A stretch of 64,000 bases of DNA from Streptomyces omiyaensis. Lineage in GTDB: Bacteria > Actinomycetota > Actinomycetes > Streptomycetales > Streptomycetaceae. Under the pieces are notes generated by a model. That model saw only the letters and a list, made by a program, of their open reading frames with translations, had not been told where the DNA came from and ran no database searches. Below are positions 18,347-26,610 of the stretch, in pieces; within the stretch, counting starts at the first letter, position 1, and every line of letters starts with the position of its first letter. Location: NCBI RefSeq assembly GCF_014650895.1, contig NZ_BMVV01000003.1, forward strand, positions 62,001-126,000, written 5' to 3'. The translations under genes and the position numbers were made by a program.

Positions 18347-18597
18347 CGCGCGTCACCTCCCTTGCGGGCGCGCTGGTCGCGCTGCCACAGCTTGTAGGCG
18401 ACCATCGTGAGCACGGTCGACACCAGGACCCAGAGCATCTGGTACCAGTAGAAGAACGGGATGCCGGCGAAGAGCGGTTCGACCTTCGCGTAGGAGCTCA
18501 CCCAGAGCATCGCCACGAACGGGGCTGCCAGGCACAGTGCGATGACGATCCTGGTCGGTGTGATGACCGGTTGTTTCCCGGTTGTGGCTTCTGACAT
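18343..18597 (-). CDS. DUF3311-type small membrane protein paired with the permease
   Basis: The 84-residue protein has two hydrophobic segments (IVIALCLAAPFVAMLWVSSY and FYWYQMLWVLVSTVLTMVAY) and a basic C-terminal tail. DUF3311 proteins are typically encoded immediately before SSS permeases and may be accessory subunits, as YhdT-like proteins are for the pantothenate symporter. The coupling (ATGA overlap) supports co-production in fixed ratio. Confidence 0.85.
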   Translation of the reverse strand: MSEATTGKQPVITPTRIVIALCLAAPFVAMLWVSSYAKVEPLFAGIPFFYWYQMLWVLVSTVLTMVAYKLWQRDQRARKGGDAR

Positions 18598-18724
18598 GGT
18601 GAGAGCGTCCCCTTGTTGATCAGCGTCCGATGCCGAGGAAATGTAGGGGACTGCTTTCCCGAACGGAACCCCTCACCGTTGCACGGCTCGGCGGGGCGAT
18701 CGGTTCAGACGGGATTCCGACGGG

Positions 18725-19702
18725 TCAGAGCCAACCCTCCTTCACCGCCCGGACACCCGCCTCGAAGCGGCTGCGGGCGCCGAGCCGGGACATCAGCTCC
18801 GAGCTCATCCGGCGCACCGTGCGCAGCGAGACGCCGAGTCGGCGGGCGGCGATGTCGTCGGTGCAGCCGATGGCGAGGAGCATGATCAGCTCGCGCTCCT
18901 GGGGGGAGAGGTCGTGGGCGTCACGGCGGGGCGCCTCGCCGAAGGGGGTGCCGGCCTCCCACAGGTGGTCGAAGAGGACGCCGAGCGCGTGGACCAGCCC
19001 GGGGCTGCGCACCTCCAGGGCGCCGGCGCGGCCGTCGCCGGGGTCGACGGGGACGAGGGCGGCCTCCCGGTCGACGATGACCATGAGGAGCGGGACGACG
19101 GGCACGGTCCGGGCCTCGCCGCCGAGTTCGCAGTACCAGCGGACGTAGTCGACGGTGGGCTGGTCGTTGCGGAAGCTCTCCTGGTAGATGGAGCGGATCC
19201 GGACGCCGCGCTCCAGCGCGAGCTGGTCGAGGGGCTGGCTGGCGTCCATGGTGTCGGGCAGCTGTGCCCCGCCGACCAGGAGGGAGAGGCATTCCTCCCG
19301 GGCTCCGGCGGCGAGGGATGCGAGCCGTCGGCGCACGGCGTCCAGACCCGTCACGCGCTCCACGACGTCATGGGCGGGGCCCGGTCCGCCGGCGGACGCG
19401 GCGAGGATGTCGGCCACCGCCCGCTCGGCCCGCTCGACCTCGCGGCGACGGCGGCTCAGCTCGGCCTCGGCGCGGGCGAGGAGGAAGGAGAAGCTGACCT
19501 CGGGGTTGAACGCCACCGGGGTGCCGGATTCGTCCTCCATGGCGACGAGCCGGGCCTCGGCGAGCAGGCCGAGCGCTTCGCGGACCTGCTCCTGGGGCCA
19601 GTCGAGCCGGGCGGCCAGGCCGGCCACGCCCTCCTCGGGATGGTCGAGCATGAGTCGGTACACGGTCTCGGCCGACCGCTGGATCCCCAGCGCCTCCAAC
19701 AA
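18725..19702 (-). CDS. LuxR-type regulator with TrmB-like N-terminal winged helix
   Basis: The 325-residue regulator has an N-terminal winged-helix region resembling TrmB (ETVYRLMLDHPEEGVAGLAA, residues 13-70). A coiled or linker segment follows (SRRRREVERAERAVADILAA). A C-terminal LuxR-type HTH lies at about residues 260-315 (LSPQERELIMLLAIGCTDDI, then RRLGVSLRTVRRMSSELMSR). No receiver domain is present. It lies 127 bases upstream of DUF3311-mctP on the same strand and may control it. It diverges from the aldo/keto reductase across a region with two DasR-like operators. Confidence 0.82.
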   Translation of the reverse strand: MLEALGIQRSAETVYRLMLDHPEEGVAGLAARLDWPQEQVREALGLLAEARLVAMEDESGTPVAFNPEVSFSFLLARAEAELSRRRREVERAERAVADILAASAGGPGPAHDVVERVTGLDAVRRRLASLAAGAREECLSLLVGGAQLPDTMDASQPLDQLALERGVRIRSIYQESFRNDQPTVDYVRWYCELGGEARTVPVVPLLMVIVDREAALVPVDPGDGRAGALEVRSPGLVHALGVLFDHLWEAGTPFGEAPRRDAHDLSPQERELIMLLAIGCTDDIAARRLGVSLRTVRRMSSELMSRLGARSRFEAGVRAVKEGWL

Positions 19703-19796
19703 GGCGTATCCCCCCGGTCAGAACCCTGTGTGCGTCCGTGCGTCCGTGCCCCTGGGCACGTCGGGCGTGCGCGGCGATCGTATGACGTCACCACGC

Positions 19797-19812
19797 TCAG
19801 GTATAGACCAAT
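19797..19812. promoter_or_regulatory. DasR-like operator (dre) 1 between LuxR regulator and aldo/keto reductase
   Basis: TCAGGTATAGACCAAT matches the DasR element, whose consensus is A(G/C)TGGTCTAGACCA(G/C)T. It shares an identical 13-mer, GGTATAGACCAAT, with the operator in front of nagB in this window (38581-38593). It lies about 95 bases upstream of the LuxR-type regulator start. Confidence 0.68.
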
Positions 19813-19901
19813 GGGACTTCTCGCGCGAGTACGTCAGGTCGAGGGGGCGCGGTGCAACAAACGCCTGCGGGGCGGGAGTTCGTGCTCCAGGATGGACGAG
19901 G

Positions 19902-19917
19902 GTTGGTCTAGTCCAAC
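19902..19917. promoter_or_regulatory. DasR-like operator (dre) 2 upstream of aldo/keto reductase
   Basis: GTTGGTCTAGTCCAAC is a dyad (outer arms GGTTGG/CCAACC at 19901-19918) closely resembling the DasR element. It lies 45 bases before the aldo/keto reductase ATG and exactly 105 bases, about ten helical turns, from the first site. Confidence 0.65.
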
Positions 19918-19961
19918 CTCCCGTCCGTCTTCCGCCGCCCCATCGAAAAGGACCGCACCCC

Positions 19962-20888
19962 ATGGCGATCCCGCAGCGCACCGTCGTCCTCGGCGCCCTC
20001 CCCTTCGGCACCAGCGTCGACGAGGCCACCTCGTTCGCGATCCTCGACCGCTTCACCGAACTCGGCGGCACCGTCATCGACACCGCCAACAACTACGCGT
20101 ACTGGCTCGACGGCGCCACCGGCGACGAGTCCGAGGCCACCATCGGGCGCTGGCTCGCCGCCCGGGGCAACCGCGACTCCGTCGTCCTGTCCACCAAGTG
20201 CGGAGCCCGCCCCCGTCCCGGCACCGACGAGTGGGAGGGACTCTCCGAGAAGGTCGTGAAGGCCGCCCTCGACGACAGCCTCGTCCGTCTCGGGACCGAC
20301 CGCGTCGAGGTCTTCTGGGCCCACGTCGAGGACCGCGCCGTCCCGCTCGCGGAGACCGTCGGCGCCCTCGCCGACCTGGTCGACGACGGCAAGGCGGGCG
20401 AGCTCGGCGCCAGCAACCACGCCACCTGGCGCGTCGAGCGCGCCCGCGCCCTGGCCGGCGACCGCCCCCGCTACACCCACCTCCAGAACCGCCACTCCTA
20501 CCTGCTGCCCCGCTTCGACAAGGCCCTGCCCTCCACGGCGCACGTCCACGTCACCCGCGAGCACCTCGACTACGCCCGCGCGGAGCAGCTGCCCGTCTGG
20601 GCCTACAGCTCCCTGCTCTCCGGCGGCTACACCCGCCCCGAGATCGGCATCCCCGAGGCGTACGACCACCCCGGCACCCCGCCCCGGCTCGCCGCCCTCG
20701 CCGAGACCGCCCGCGAGCTCGGCGCCACCGTCAACCAGGTCGTCCTGGCCTGGCTGCTCGGCGGCGAGCAGCGGATCCTGCCGATCGTCGGCGCCAGCCG
20801 CGTCGAGCAGATCGAGGAGGTCATGGGAGCCCTCGCCCTGACGCTCGACCCCGAGCAGCGCCGCCGCCTCGACGAGGCCGGCGCCTGA
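19962..20888 (+). CDS. Aldo/keto reductase
   Basis: This 308-residue NADPH-dependent TIM-barrel oxidoreductase shows the family signature with the catalytic tyrosine region ELGGTVIDTANNYAYWLDG. The catalytic lysine region is VVLSTKCGA, and a cofactor-binding C-terminus follows (LPIVGASRVEQIEEVMGAL). The ATG at 19962 follows AAAAGGA. The substrate is unknown; relatives reduce aldehydes, ketosugars or aryl carbonyls. Two DasR-like operators upstream suggest control by the N-acetylglucosamine regulon, an inference from sequence only. It converges on the membrane EEP gene, with stops 3 bases apart. Confidence 0.88.
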   Translation: MAIPQRTVVLGALPFGTSVDEATSFAILDRFTELGGTVIDTANNYAYWLDGATGDESEATIGRWLAARGNRDSVVLSTKCGARPRPGTDEWEGLSEKVVKAALDDSLVRLGTDRVEVFWAHVEDRAVPLAETVGALADLVDDGKAGELGASNHATWRVERARALAGDRPRYTHLQNRHSYLLPRFDKALPSTAHVHVTREHLDYARAEQLPVWAYSSLLSGGYTRPEIGIPEAYDHPGTPPRLAALAETARELGATVNQVVLAWLLGGEQRILPIVGASRVEQIEEVMGALALTLDPEQRRRLDEAGA

Positions 20889-20891
20889 CGG

Positions 20892-21983
20892 TCAGCCCCG
20901 GTCCGCCCGGAGCGCCACGGGGGCGGGGGAGACCAGCAGCTCCTGCCCCCGGTGGTCGGACAGGCCGCCGGGGTCGGTCAGCGCGTACCGGTGCACGCGC
21001 AGCCCGCCGCCGGTGAACGTCCAGTCCAGCCGCCACAGCGGCAGCGGTCCCGGCCCCCAGCTCACCGGAAGCGCCGAGGACGAGGCCGCCACCGCGTCGG
21101 AGAAGGCGCCCCGCAGCCCGTCCAGATCGCCCATCGCCGGGGTGGTGTTGAAGTCCCCCGAGATCAGCAGCGGGCGCGGGTTCGCCCGGGCGTCCGCGAG
21201 CAGCGCCGCGAAGTGCTCCTTCCGCACCGCGTCGGTCTCCCGGACCACCCGGTAGAAGCCCCGGCTCAGCGGCGACCGCTCGATGTCCAGCTGCACCGGG
21301 ACGTGCACGTTGTAGAACGACACCACCCGCCCCGCCACGTCGACGTCGGTGCGCAGCACCTTGTTCCGCTCGAACCGCTCCCGCCACGGCACCGACCGGT
21401 CCTCCGTCGCCTGCCCCGGGCCGACGGCCGGAGTGGCCACCACCGGGAAGCGCGAGAGCGTCACCAGCTCGCCCCGCACCACCACCCGGTAGCCGGGAAA
21501 GGCGGCGCGCAGCGCGGCCAGCCGGTCGATCTCCGCGTGCGTCCCGCCCCGCCACGCCAGGTACTCCTGGAGCAGGTACACGTCCGCGTCCTTCGACCGC
21601 AGGAAGCGGTGGAAGGCGGCCGGGTCGTCGGTGGTGTCCCAGTACAGGGTGTTCCAGGAGAACACCCGCAGCGCGTCCGCCGGCGCCGGCGGCGGACCGC
21701 CCCCCGGCACCAGCGCGCCCCAGTGCAGCCCGGCCCGGCCGGCCCCGGCGAGCAGCAGCACCGCCAGCGCCCCCGCCAGCCACCGGCGCCGCGCCCGGTC
21801 CCGTACGCCCGCGCACAGCGCGAGCAGCGCCAGCGGCACCGCGAGGAAGGCGATCGGGGGAGCGAGGTCCGGCAGCAGCCACGGCCACCACGCCCCGCTG
21901 AGGAACAGGCCCGGCACGGCGAGCAGCGCCCACCCCGCCACGGCCACCGCGAGCACCCGCGGGAAGGTCGTCCGAAGATTCAC
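20892..21983 (-). CDS. Membrane endonuclease/exonuclease/phosphatase (EEP) family protein, copy 1
   Basis: The 363-residue protein has three N-terminal membrane segments (through about residue 85), then an EEP domain. The domain carries RVFSWNTLYWDTT, a metal-binding Glu in DVYLLQEYLAW, GDFNTTPAM, and a catalytic His in GLSDHRGQELL. Family members are Mg-dependent phosphodiesterases acting on nucleic acids or on lipid and inositol phosphates; a membrane-anchored, outward-facing lipid phosphodiesterase is the likeliest type here. GTG at 21983 is the chosen start though its ribosome-binding site is poor. It diverges from the first GT2 gene and has a paralogue at 28756-30093 closing the same cluster. 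Confidence 0.83.
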   Translation of the reverse strand: MNLRTTFPRVLAVAVAGWALLAVPGLFLSGAWWPWLLPDLAPPIAFLAVPLALLALCAGVRDRARRRWLAGALAVLLLAGAGRAGLHWGALVPGGGPPPAPADALRVFSWNTLYWDTTDDPAAFHRFLRSKDADVYLLQEYLAWRGGTHAEIDRLAALRAAFPGYRVVVRGELVTLSRFPVVATPAVGPGQATEDRSVPWRERFERNKVLRTDVDVAGRVVSFYNVHVPVQLDIERSPLSRGFYRVVRETDAVRKEHFAALLADARANPRPLLISGDFNTTPAMGDLDGLRGAFSDAVAASSSALPVSWGPGPLPLWRLDWTFTGGGLRVHRYALTDPGGLSDHRGQELLVSPAPVALRADRG

Positions 21984-22058
21984 GACCGGGAACGCTAGCA
22001 GTCCCCAAGTCGACTGATCCGCAGCACAGTTGACCGTCTCGAACTGCGAGAAGAGGCG

Positions 22059-22087
22059 ATACGGGAACGATACGCGACCCATACGCG
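22059..22087 (+). promoter_or_regulatory. Three 7-bp direct repeats with 11-bp period (SARP-box-like)
   Basis: ATACGGG at 22059, ATACGCG at 22070 and ATACGCG at 22081 start exactly 11 bases apart, so all lie on one face of the helix. SARP regulators bind heptamer direct repeats at 11-bp spacing just upstream of the -10. The repeats end 19 bases before the first GT2 ATG, and a SARP gene ends the cluster at 30112-30870. The region between repeats and ATG has no Shine-Dalgarno sequence, suggesting a leaderless transcript. Confidence 0.65.
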
Positions 22088-22106
22088 GACCCGGTGTGCT
22101 CCTCCC

Positions 22107-23135
22107 ATGACGCAAACCGTGTCGGTCGTCATACCGGCCTACAACTCCGCACGCACGCTGGACGCCTGCCTCGACTCCGTGTTCGCCCAGACCCACCCCG
22201 TCCACGAGGTCATCGTCGTCGACGACGGCTCCACGGACACCACCGCCGAGATCGCCCGCCGCCGCCCCTGCACCCTCCTCGGCGGCGGCGCCAACCGGGG
22301 CGTGTCCGCCGCCCGCAACACGGGCATCGCCGCCGCCACCGGGGACGTCCTCTTCTTCCTCGACTCCGACGAGGCCCTCACTCCCGGCTCCGTCGAAGCG
22401 GCCCTGGAGATCCTCCGCGCGGACCCCGCCGTCGGCTGCGTGCACGGTGTCATCGCCCCCGAACCGCTCGTCGACGACGGCCCCGTCGAGTGGTACAAGA
22501 CCCTCCACGCCTACTGGTGGCGGGCCCGCGGCGCCGGAGTCGTCGAGACCGCCTTCTTCGCCCAGGCGGCCGTCCCCCGCGAGGTCTTCGACCGCGTCGG
22601 CGGCTTCGACGAGTCCCTGCGGGACTCCGAGGACCTGGAGTTCAGCGACCGGCTCGCCCCGCACTACCGGATCGTCCTCACCGAGCGGGTGATGGCCCAC
22701 CACGACGAGGAGCACCGGCTCGGCCCGCTCCTCGCCGAGACCTACCGGCGGGCCCTCCTCCTCGTCCCCGCCCTGCGCTCCGCGAAGGCCGGCGGCCGCA
22801 CCAACCTCACCGCCAACACCCCCGCCTCCGTCCTCGCCGCCGCCCTCCTCCTCGGCTCCCCGGTCCTCGGCGCGCTCCTCGCCCTCCTCGGCGCGCCCGG
22901 CGCCTGGCCCGCCCTCCCGGCCGCCGCCGGACTCCTCGCCTTCTGCGCCGCCAACGCCGGGCTCGTCCGCTTCGCCGCCCGCCGCCGGGGCCTCGCCTTC
23001 GCCCCCTTCTTCACCGCCGTCCACCTCGCCTGCCACACCGCCCTCCTCGCCGGGGCCGCGGTGGGAGCCGTCCGGGGGGCACCCGCCCCCACCACCCCGG
23101 CGACCCCCTCCGCCGCGAAGGCGGGCACCCCGTGA
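22107..23135 (+). CDS. Family 2 glycosyltransferase with C-terminal membrane segments, copy 1
   Basis: This 342-residue protein has an N-terminal GT-A fold of the GT2 family: VSVVIPAYNSARTLDACLDS, then VVDDGSTDTTAEIA, and the metal-binding DxD in FFLDSDEALTPGS near residue 92. The last 120 residues form about three hydrophobic segments, so the enzyme is probably anchored at the inner face of the membrane and acts on a lipid-linked acceptor. It is the first gene of the rightward cluster. A paralogue with the same C-terminal architecture is encoded at 27749-28759. The sugar donor is unknown. Confidence 0.88.
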   Translation: MTQTVSVVIPAYNSARTLDACLDSVFAQTHPVHEVIVVDDGSTDTTAEIARRRPCTLLGGGANRGVSAARNTGIAAATGDVLFFLDSDEALTPGSVEAALEILRADPAVGCVHGVIAPEPLVDDGPVEWYKTLHAYWWRARGAGVVETAFFAQAAVPREVFDRVGGFDESLRDSEDLEFSDRLAPHYRIVLTERVMAHHDEEHRLGPLLAETYRRALLLVPALRSAKAGGRTNLTANTPASVLAAALLLGSPVLGALLALLGAPGAWPALPAAAGLLAFCAANAGLVRFAARRRGLAFAPFFTAVHLACHTALLAGAAVGAVRGAPAPTTPATPSAAKAGTP

Positions 23136-24196
23136 TGGACCGCGTCCGCCGCTGGCTCACCCCCGTCGTGGTGGTCGCCGCCCTCGTCGGCGTCTTCCTC
23201 CTCGTCAAGGACCAGGGCGCCGAGGCCGCCCGCGCCTTCGCCCGCGCCGACGCCGCCCCGCTGCTCGCCGCCTCCGTCCTCGCCAACATCGCCGGACTCG
23301 TCCTCGCCGTCCACGCCTGGCGCGTCCTCATCCCCGGCGACCACCCGATCCGGGGGCTGCTCGCCGCCAAGATCTACTTCCTCGGGCAGCTCAGCAAGTA
23401 CGTGCCCGGCCGCGTCTGGGGCGTCCTCACCCACATCGCCCACGGCCGCGCGGCCGGCGTGCCCGGCGCCCGCATGACCTCGGCGTACGTGCTCAGCCTC
23501 GCCCTCACCCTGCTCACCGGAGCCGCCGTCGGTCTCGCCGCCGCGCCCGCCGCGCTGCCCGGCCACTGGTACTGGCTCTGCCCGCCGGCCCTGGTCTTCC
23601 TCGCCGGCGTCGTCCGGCCCGCGATCATCACCCGGCCGGTCACCTGGCTCACCCGGCTCGCCCGCAGGCCCGTCGACCCGCCGCCGGACACCGCCGTCCG
23701 CCGGGCCGTCCTCCTCGCGCTCGCCTCCTGGACCGCCTCCGGCCTCCACCTGTGGTTCCTGCTCCTCGCGATCGGCGCGCCCCCGTGGTCCGGGCTCGGC
23801 GCCGCCGTCGGCGGCTTCGCCCTGGCCACCGTGGTCAGCAGCCTCGCCGTGATCGTCCCCGACGGCTGGGGCGTGCGGGAGCTCACCCTCACCGCCGCCC
23901 TCGCCACCGTCCTGCCCGGCGGCCTCGCCGCCGCCGCGGCCCTCGCCAGCCGCCTGGTCTGCGTCCTCGCCGAACTCGGCAGCTCGGCGGTGGTCCTGGC
24001 CTGGTCCCGGCTCCGCGGAGCCGGCGACGTCCCGTCCGCCGAGCACCCGACGAAGCCGCCCCACCGGCCCGACACCCCCCACCGTCCGGGCCCCCACGCC
24101 GGCCCGCCCCCACGCCCCGAGTACGCCGACATCCCCCACGCCCACCCGTACCGCCTCACCCTCCCGATCGGAGAGAACGCCCGTGTACACCCTTGA
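23135..24196 (+). CDS. Lysylphosphatidylglycerol-synthase-type (UPF0104/AglD) membrane protein
   Basis: The 353-residue protein has about seven or eight hydrophobic segments, with the family landmarks FLGQLSKYVPGRVWGVLTHI (about residue 85) and VVSSLAVIVPDGWGVRELTL (about residue 240). A Pro/His-rich cytoplasmic tail follows. This domain occurs in MprF flippases and in AglD-like proteins linked to dolichol/polyprenol-bound sugars; there is no aminoacyl-transferase half, so lipid or glycolipid translocation is a reasonable guess. Start ATG 23135 overlaps the GT2 stop. The 3' end overlaps the aminotransferase start by 14 bases. Confidence 0.83.
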   Translation: MDRVRRWLTPVVVVAALVGVFLLVKDQGAEAARAFARADAAPLLAASVLANIAGLVLAVHAWRVLIPGDHPIRGLLAAKIYFLGQLSKYVPGRVWGVLTHIAHGRAAGVPGARMTSAYVLSLALTLLTGAAVGLAAAPAALPGHWYWLCPPALVFLAGVVRPAIITRPVTWLTRLARRPVDPPPDTAVRRAVLLALASWTASGLHLWFLLLAIGAPPWSGLGAAVGGFALATVVSSLAVIVPDGWGVRELTLTAALATVLPGGLAAAAALASRLVCVLAELGSSAVVLAWSRLRGAGDVPSAEHPTKPPHRPDTPHRPGPHAGPPPRPEYADIPHAHPYRLTLPIGENARVHP

Positions 24197-25583
24197 CGAA
24201 GCCGAGCGGTTCGACGTCGACCAGGTCCACTCCCTCTACCGCCGCTACGTGAACAAGAGCCAGGTCTCCCTCATGACCTCCTTCGGCTTCGGCCGTGAGC
24301 TGGTCAGGAGCGCCGAGGGGTCCCACCTCACCCTCACCGACGGCCGCCGCGTCCTCGACCTCACCGGCGGGGTCGGCGTCCTCAACCACGGCCACAACCA
24401 CCCCCGCATCCTCGCCGCCCGCGAACGCTTCGCCCGCGACAGGCGGATGGAGGTCCACAAGACCTACTTCTCGCCCTACCTCGCCGCCCTCGGCCACAAC
24501 CTCGCCGAGATCCTCCCCGGCGACCTCGACATGGCCTTCCTGCCCAACTCCGGCGCCGAGGCCGTCGAAGGCGCCGTCAAGCTCGCCCACAAGTTCCACA
24601 ACGGCAAGCGCCACACCGTCCTGCGCGCCGACTGCGCCTTCCACGGCAAGCTCCTCGGCTCCGGCGGACTCACCGGCCAGGCCCAGTTCGGCTTCCCCAC
24701 CATCCCCGGCATCGACACCTTCCGCTACAACGACCTCGACTCCGTCCGCCGCGCCGTCGCCGCCCACAAGGGCGACGTCTACGCCCTGCTCATCGAACCC
24801 TTCAGCGCCTCCACCATCCAGGAGTGCTCCGAGGAGTTCCTGCGCGGACTGCGCGAGATCTGCGACCGCGAGAAGATCATCCTGATCTTCGACGAGATCT
24901 ACACCGGCTGGGGCAAGACCGGCTCCCTCTTCCACTTCATGCGCTACCCCGGCCTCGTCCCGGACGTCCTCACCACCTCCAAGTCCTTCGGCGGCGGCAA
25001 GTCCTCCATCTCCGCCTACATCGCCCGCGAGCCGGTCTTCCGCAAGGTGTACGACAACCTCGGCGACGCCCTGATGAACTCCACCTCCACCACCTACTAC
25101 GGCTTCGGCGAGGAGTGCGCCACCGCCCTCGAAGCCGTCAACATCGCCGTCGAGGACGACTACCCGGCCCGCGCCCGCGCCCTCGGCGCCGTCCTCCGGC
25201 CCGGCCTGGAGCGGCTCGCCAAGCAGTACCCCGACGAGATCGGCCGCGTCGCCGGAGCCGGCGCCCTCTGGGGCGTCTTCATCGAGGGCGGCCCGAAGAT
25301 CCTCGACCTGGTCGCCAAGCTCGCCCCCGGCGGCATGGCCCGCGACCCCCGCTTCAAGACCAAGCTCGTGACCTGCGCCGTCATCAACGCGCTCTACCAG
25401 GACCACGACATCTACACGTACTACACGCTCAACGGGCTCAACCCGCTGATCATCGGCCCCTCCCTCGTCACCGAACCCGAGGAGGCCGAGCGCGTGGTCG
25501 ACGCCCTCGACGACGTCCTCTCCCGCGGCCTCACCGGCCTCGTCGCCCGTTTCATCAAGCAGAAGGTGAGCTCCCAGTGGTGA
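24183..25583 (+). CDS. Class III PLP-dependent aminotransferase
   Basis: This 466-residue fold-type I aminotransferase shows the cofactor phosphate region SGAEAVEGAVKLA (about residue 120) and the PLP-ring aspartate in LIFDEIYTGWGKTG (about residue 237). The Schiff-base lysine lies in TTSKSFGGGKSSIS (about residue 265). The start is GTG at 24183, within the end of the preceding gene, and the stop overlaps the epimerase GTG. Class III enzymes often act on omega-amino groups (ornithine, diaminobutyrate, amino sugars). The context suggests installing an amino group on a lipid-linked or nucleotide-linked building block, but the substrate cannot be read from sequence. Confidence 0.9.
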   Translation: MYTLDEAERFDVDQVHSLYRRYVNKSQVSLMTSFGFGRELVRSAEGSHLTLTDGRRVLDLTGGVGVLNHGHNHPRILAARERFARDRRMEVHKTYFSPYLAALGHNLAEILPGDLDMAFLPNSGAEAVEGAVKLAHKFHNGKRHTVLRADCAFHGKLLGSGGLTGQAQFGFPTIPGIDTFRYNDLDSVRRAVAAHKGDVYALLIEPFSASTIQECSEEFLRGLREICDREKIILIFDEIYTGWGKTGSLFHFMRYPGLVPDVLTTSKSFGGGKSSISAYIAREPVFRKVYDNLGDALMNSTSTTYYGFGEECATALEAVNIAVEDDYPARARALGAVLRPGLERLAKQYPDEIGRVAGAGALWGVFIEGGPKILDLVAKLAPGGMARDPRFKTKLVTCAVINALYQDHDIYTYYTLNGLNPLIIGPSLVTEPEEAERVVDALDDVLSRGLTGLVARFIKQKVSSQW

Positions 25584-26599
25584 TCACGATCACCGGCGCG
25601 GCCGGCATGCTCGGCTCCCGGCTGGCCGAACGACTCCTCGCCGAAGGCCACGAGGTGCGCGGGGTCGACCTGCGCCCCGGCCCCGGTGTCGCCCTCACCG
25701 GCGACATCCGCGACCGCGAGCTGATGGACCGGGCGCTCGACGGCGCCGACGTGCTCGTCCACGCCGCCGCCGCCCTGCCCAGCTACCCCGACGAGCAGAT
25801 CCGCTCGATCATCGTCGGCGGCACCCGGAACGTCTTCGCGGCCGCCGCCGCGGCCGGCACCCCCCGGGTCGTCCACATCTCCTCGACGGCCGTCTACGGC
25901 CTGCCGACCATCGTGCCGACCCCCGAGGAGTACCCGCGCGAACCCGTCGACACCTACAGCCGCGCCAAGGCCGCCGCCGAGGAGATCGCCGAGCGGTACC
26001 GGGCCGAGGGCATGTGCGTGCCGATCCTCCGCCCCAAGACCTTCGTCGGCCCCGGCCGCATGGGCCTCTTCTCGATGCTCTTCGAATGGGCCGAGGAGGG
26101 CCGCAACTTCCCCGTCCTCGGCAAGGGGAACGTCAAGATCCAGATGTTCGCCGTCGACGACCTCGTCGACGCCGTCGTCACCGTCATCCACGCCGACGAC
26201 GACGTCGCCAACGACACCTACAACCTCGCCGCCGCCGAGTTCGGCACCCTCCGCGAGGACTTCCAGGCCGTCCTCGACGCCGCCGGCCACGGCAAGCGGG
26301 TCGTCGGCCTGCCCGCCCGGCCCGCGCTCGCCCTGCTCAGCGTCCTCCAGCGGCTCAAGCTCTCCCCGGTGTACGGGCGCCTGCTGCACAAGCTCATGGA
26401 CGACTCGTACGTGAGCATCGACAAGGCCAAGGCCCGCCTCGGCTTCACCCCGCGCCACTCCAACGCCGACGCCGTGCTGCGCACCTACGACTGGTGGCGG
26501 ACCGCCCGGCACACCGCCCCGGCGGCGGGCGCGACCGGGCGCACCAGCCGAGACCCGTGGAAGCAGGGCCTGCTGTCCACCGCGAAGATCTTCTTCTGA
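25580..26599 (+). CDS. NAD-dependent epimerase/dehydratase (extended SDR)
   Basis: The 339-residue Rossmann-fold protein starts with the dinucleotide motif ITGAAGMLGSRLAERLLAEG. Catalytic residues are in HISSTAVYGLP (Ser/Thr) and DTYSRAKAAAEEIAERY (Tyr-x3-Lys, about residues 118-122). The extended SDR family acts on nucleotide sugars or, in some branches, on sterol-like or polyprenyl-type alcohols. The GTG at 25580 overlaps the aminotransferase stop (GTGA), so the two are translationally coupled and likely act in sequence. The long C-terminal tail (KQGLLSTAKIFF) is unusual for sugar epimerases. Confidence 0.87.
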   Translation: MITITGAAGMLGSRLAERLLAEGHEVRGVDLRPGPGVALTGDIRDRELMDRALDGADVLVHAAAALPSYPDEQIRSIIVGGTRNVFAAAAAAGTPRVVHISSTAVYGLPTIVPTPEEYPREPVDTYSRAKAAAEEIAERYRAEGMCVPILRPKTFVGPGRMGLFSMLFEWAEEGRNFPVLGKGNVKIQMFAVDDLVDAVVTVIHADDDVANDTYNLAAAEFGTLREDFQAVLDAAGHGKRVVGLPARPALALLSVLQRLKLSPVYGRLLHKLMDDSYVSIDKAKARLGFTPRHSNADAVLRTYDWWRTARHTAPAAGATGRTSRDPWKQGLLSTAKIFF

Positions 26600-26610
26600 A
26601 GGGCCGTGCG

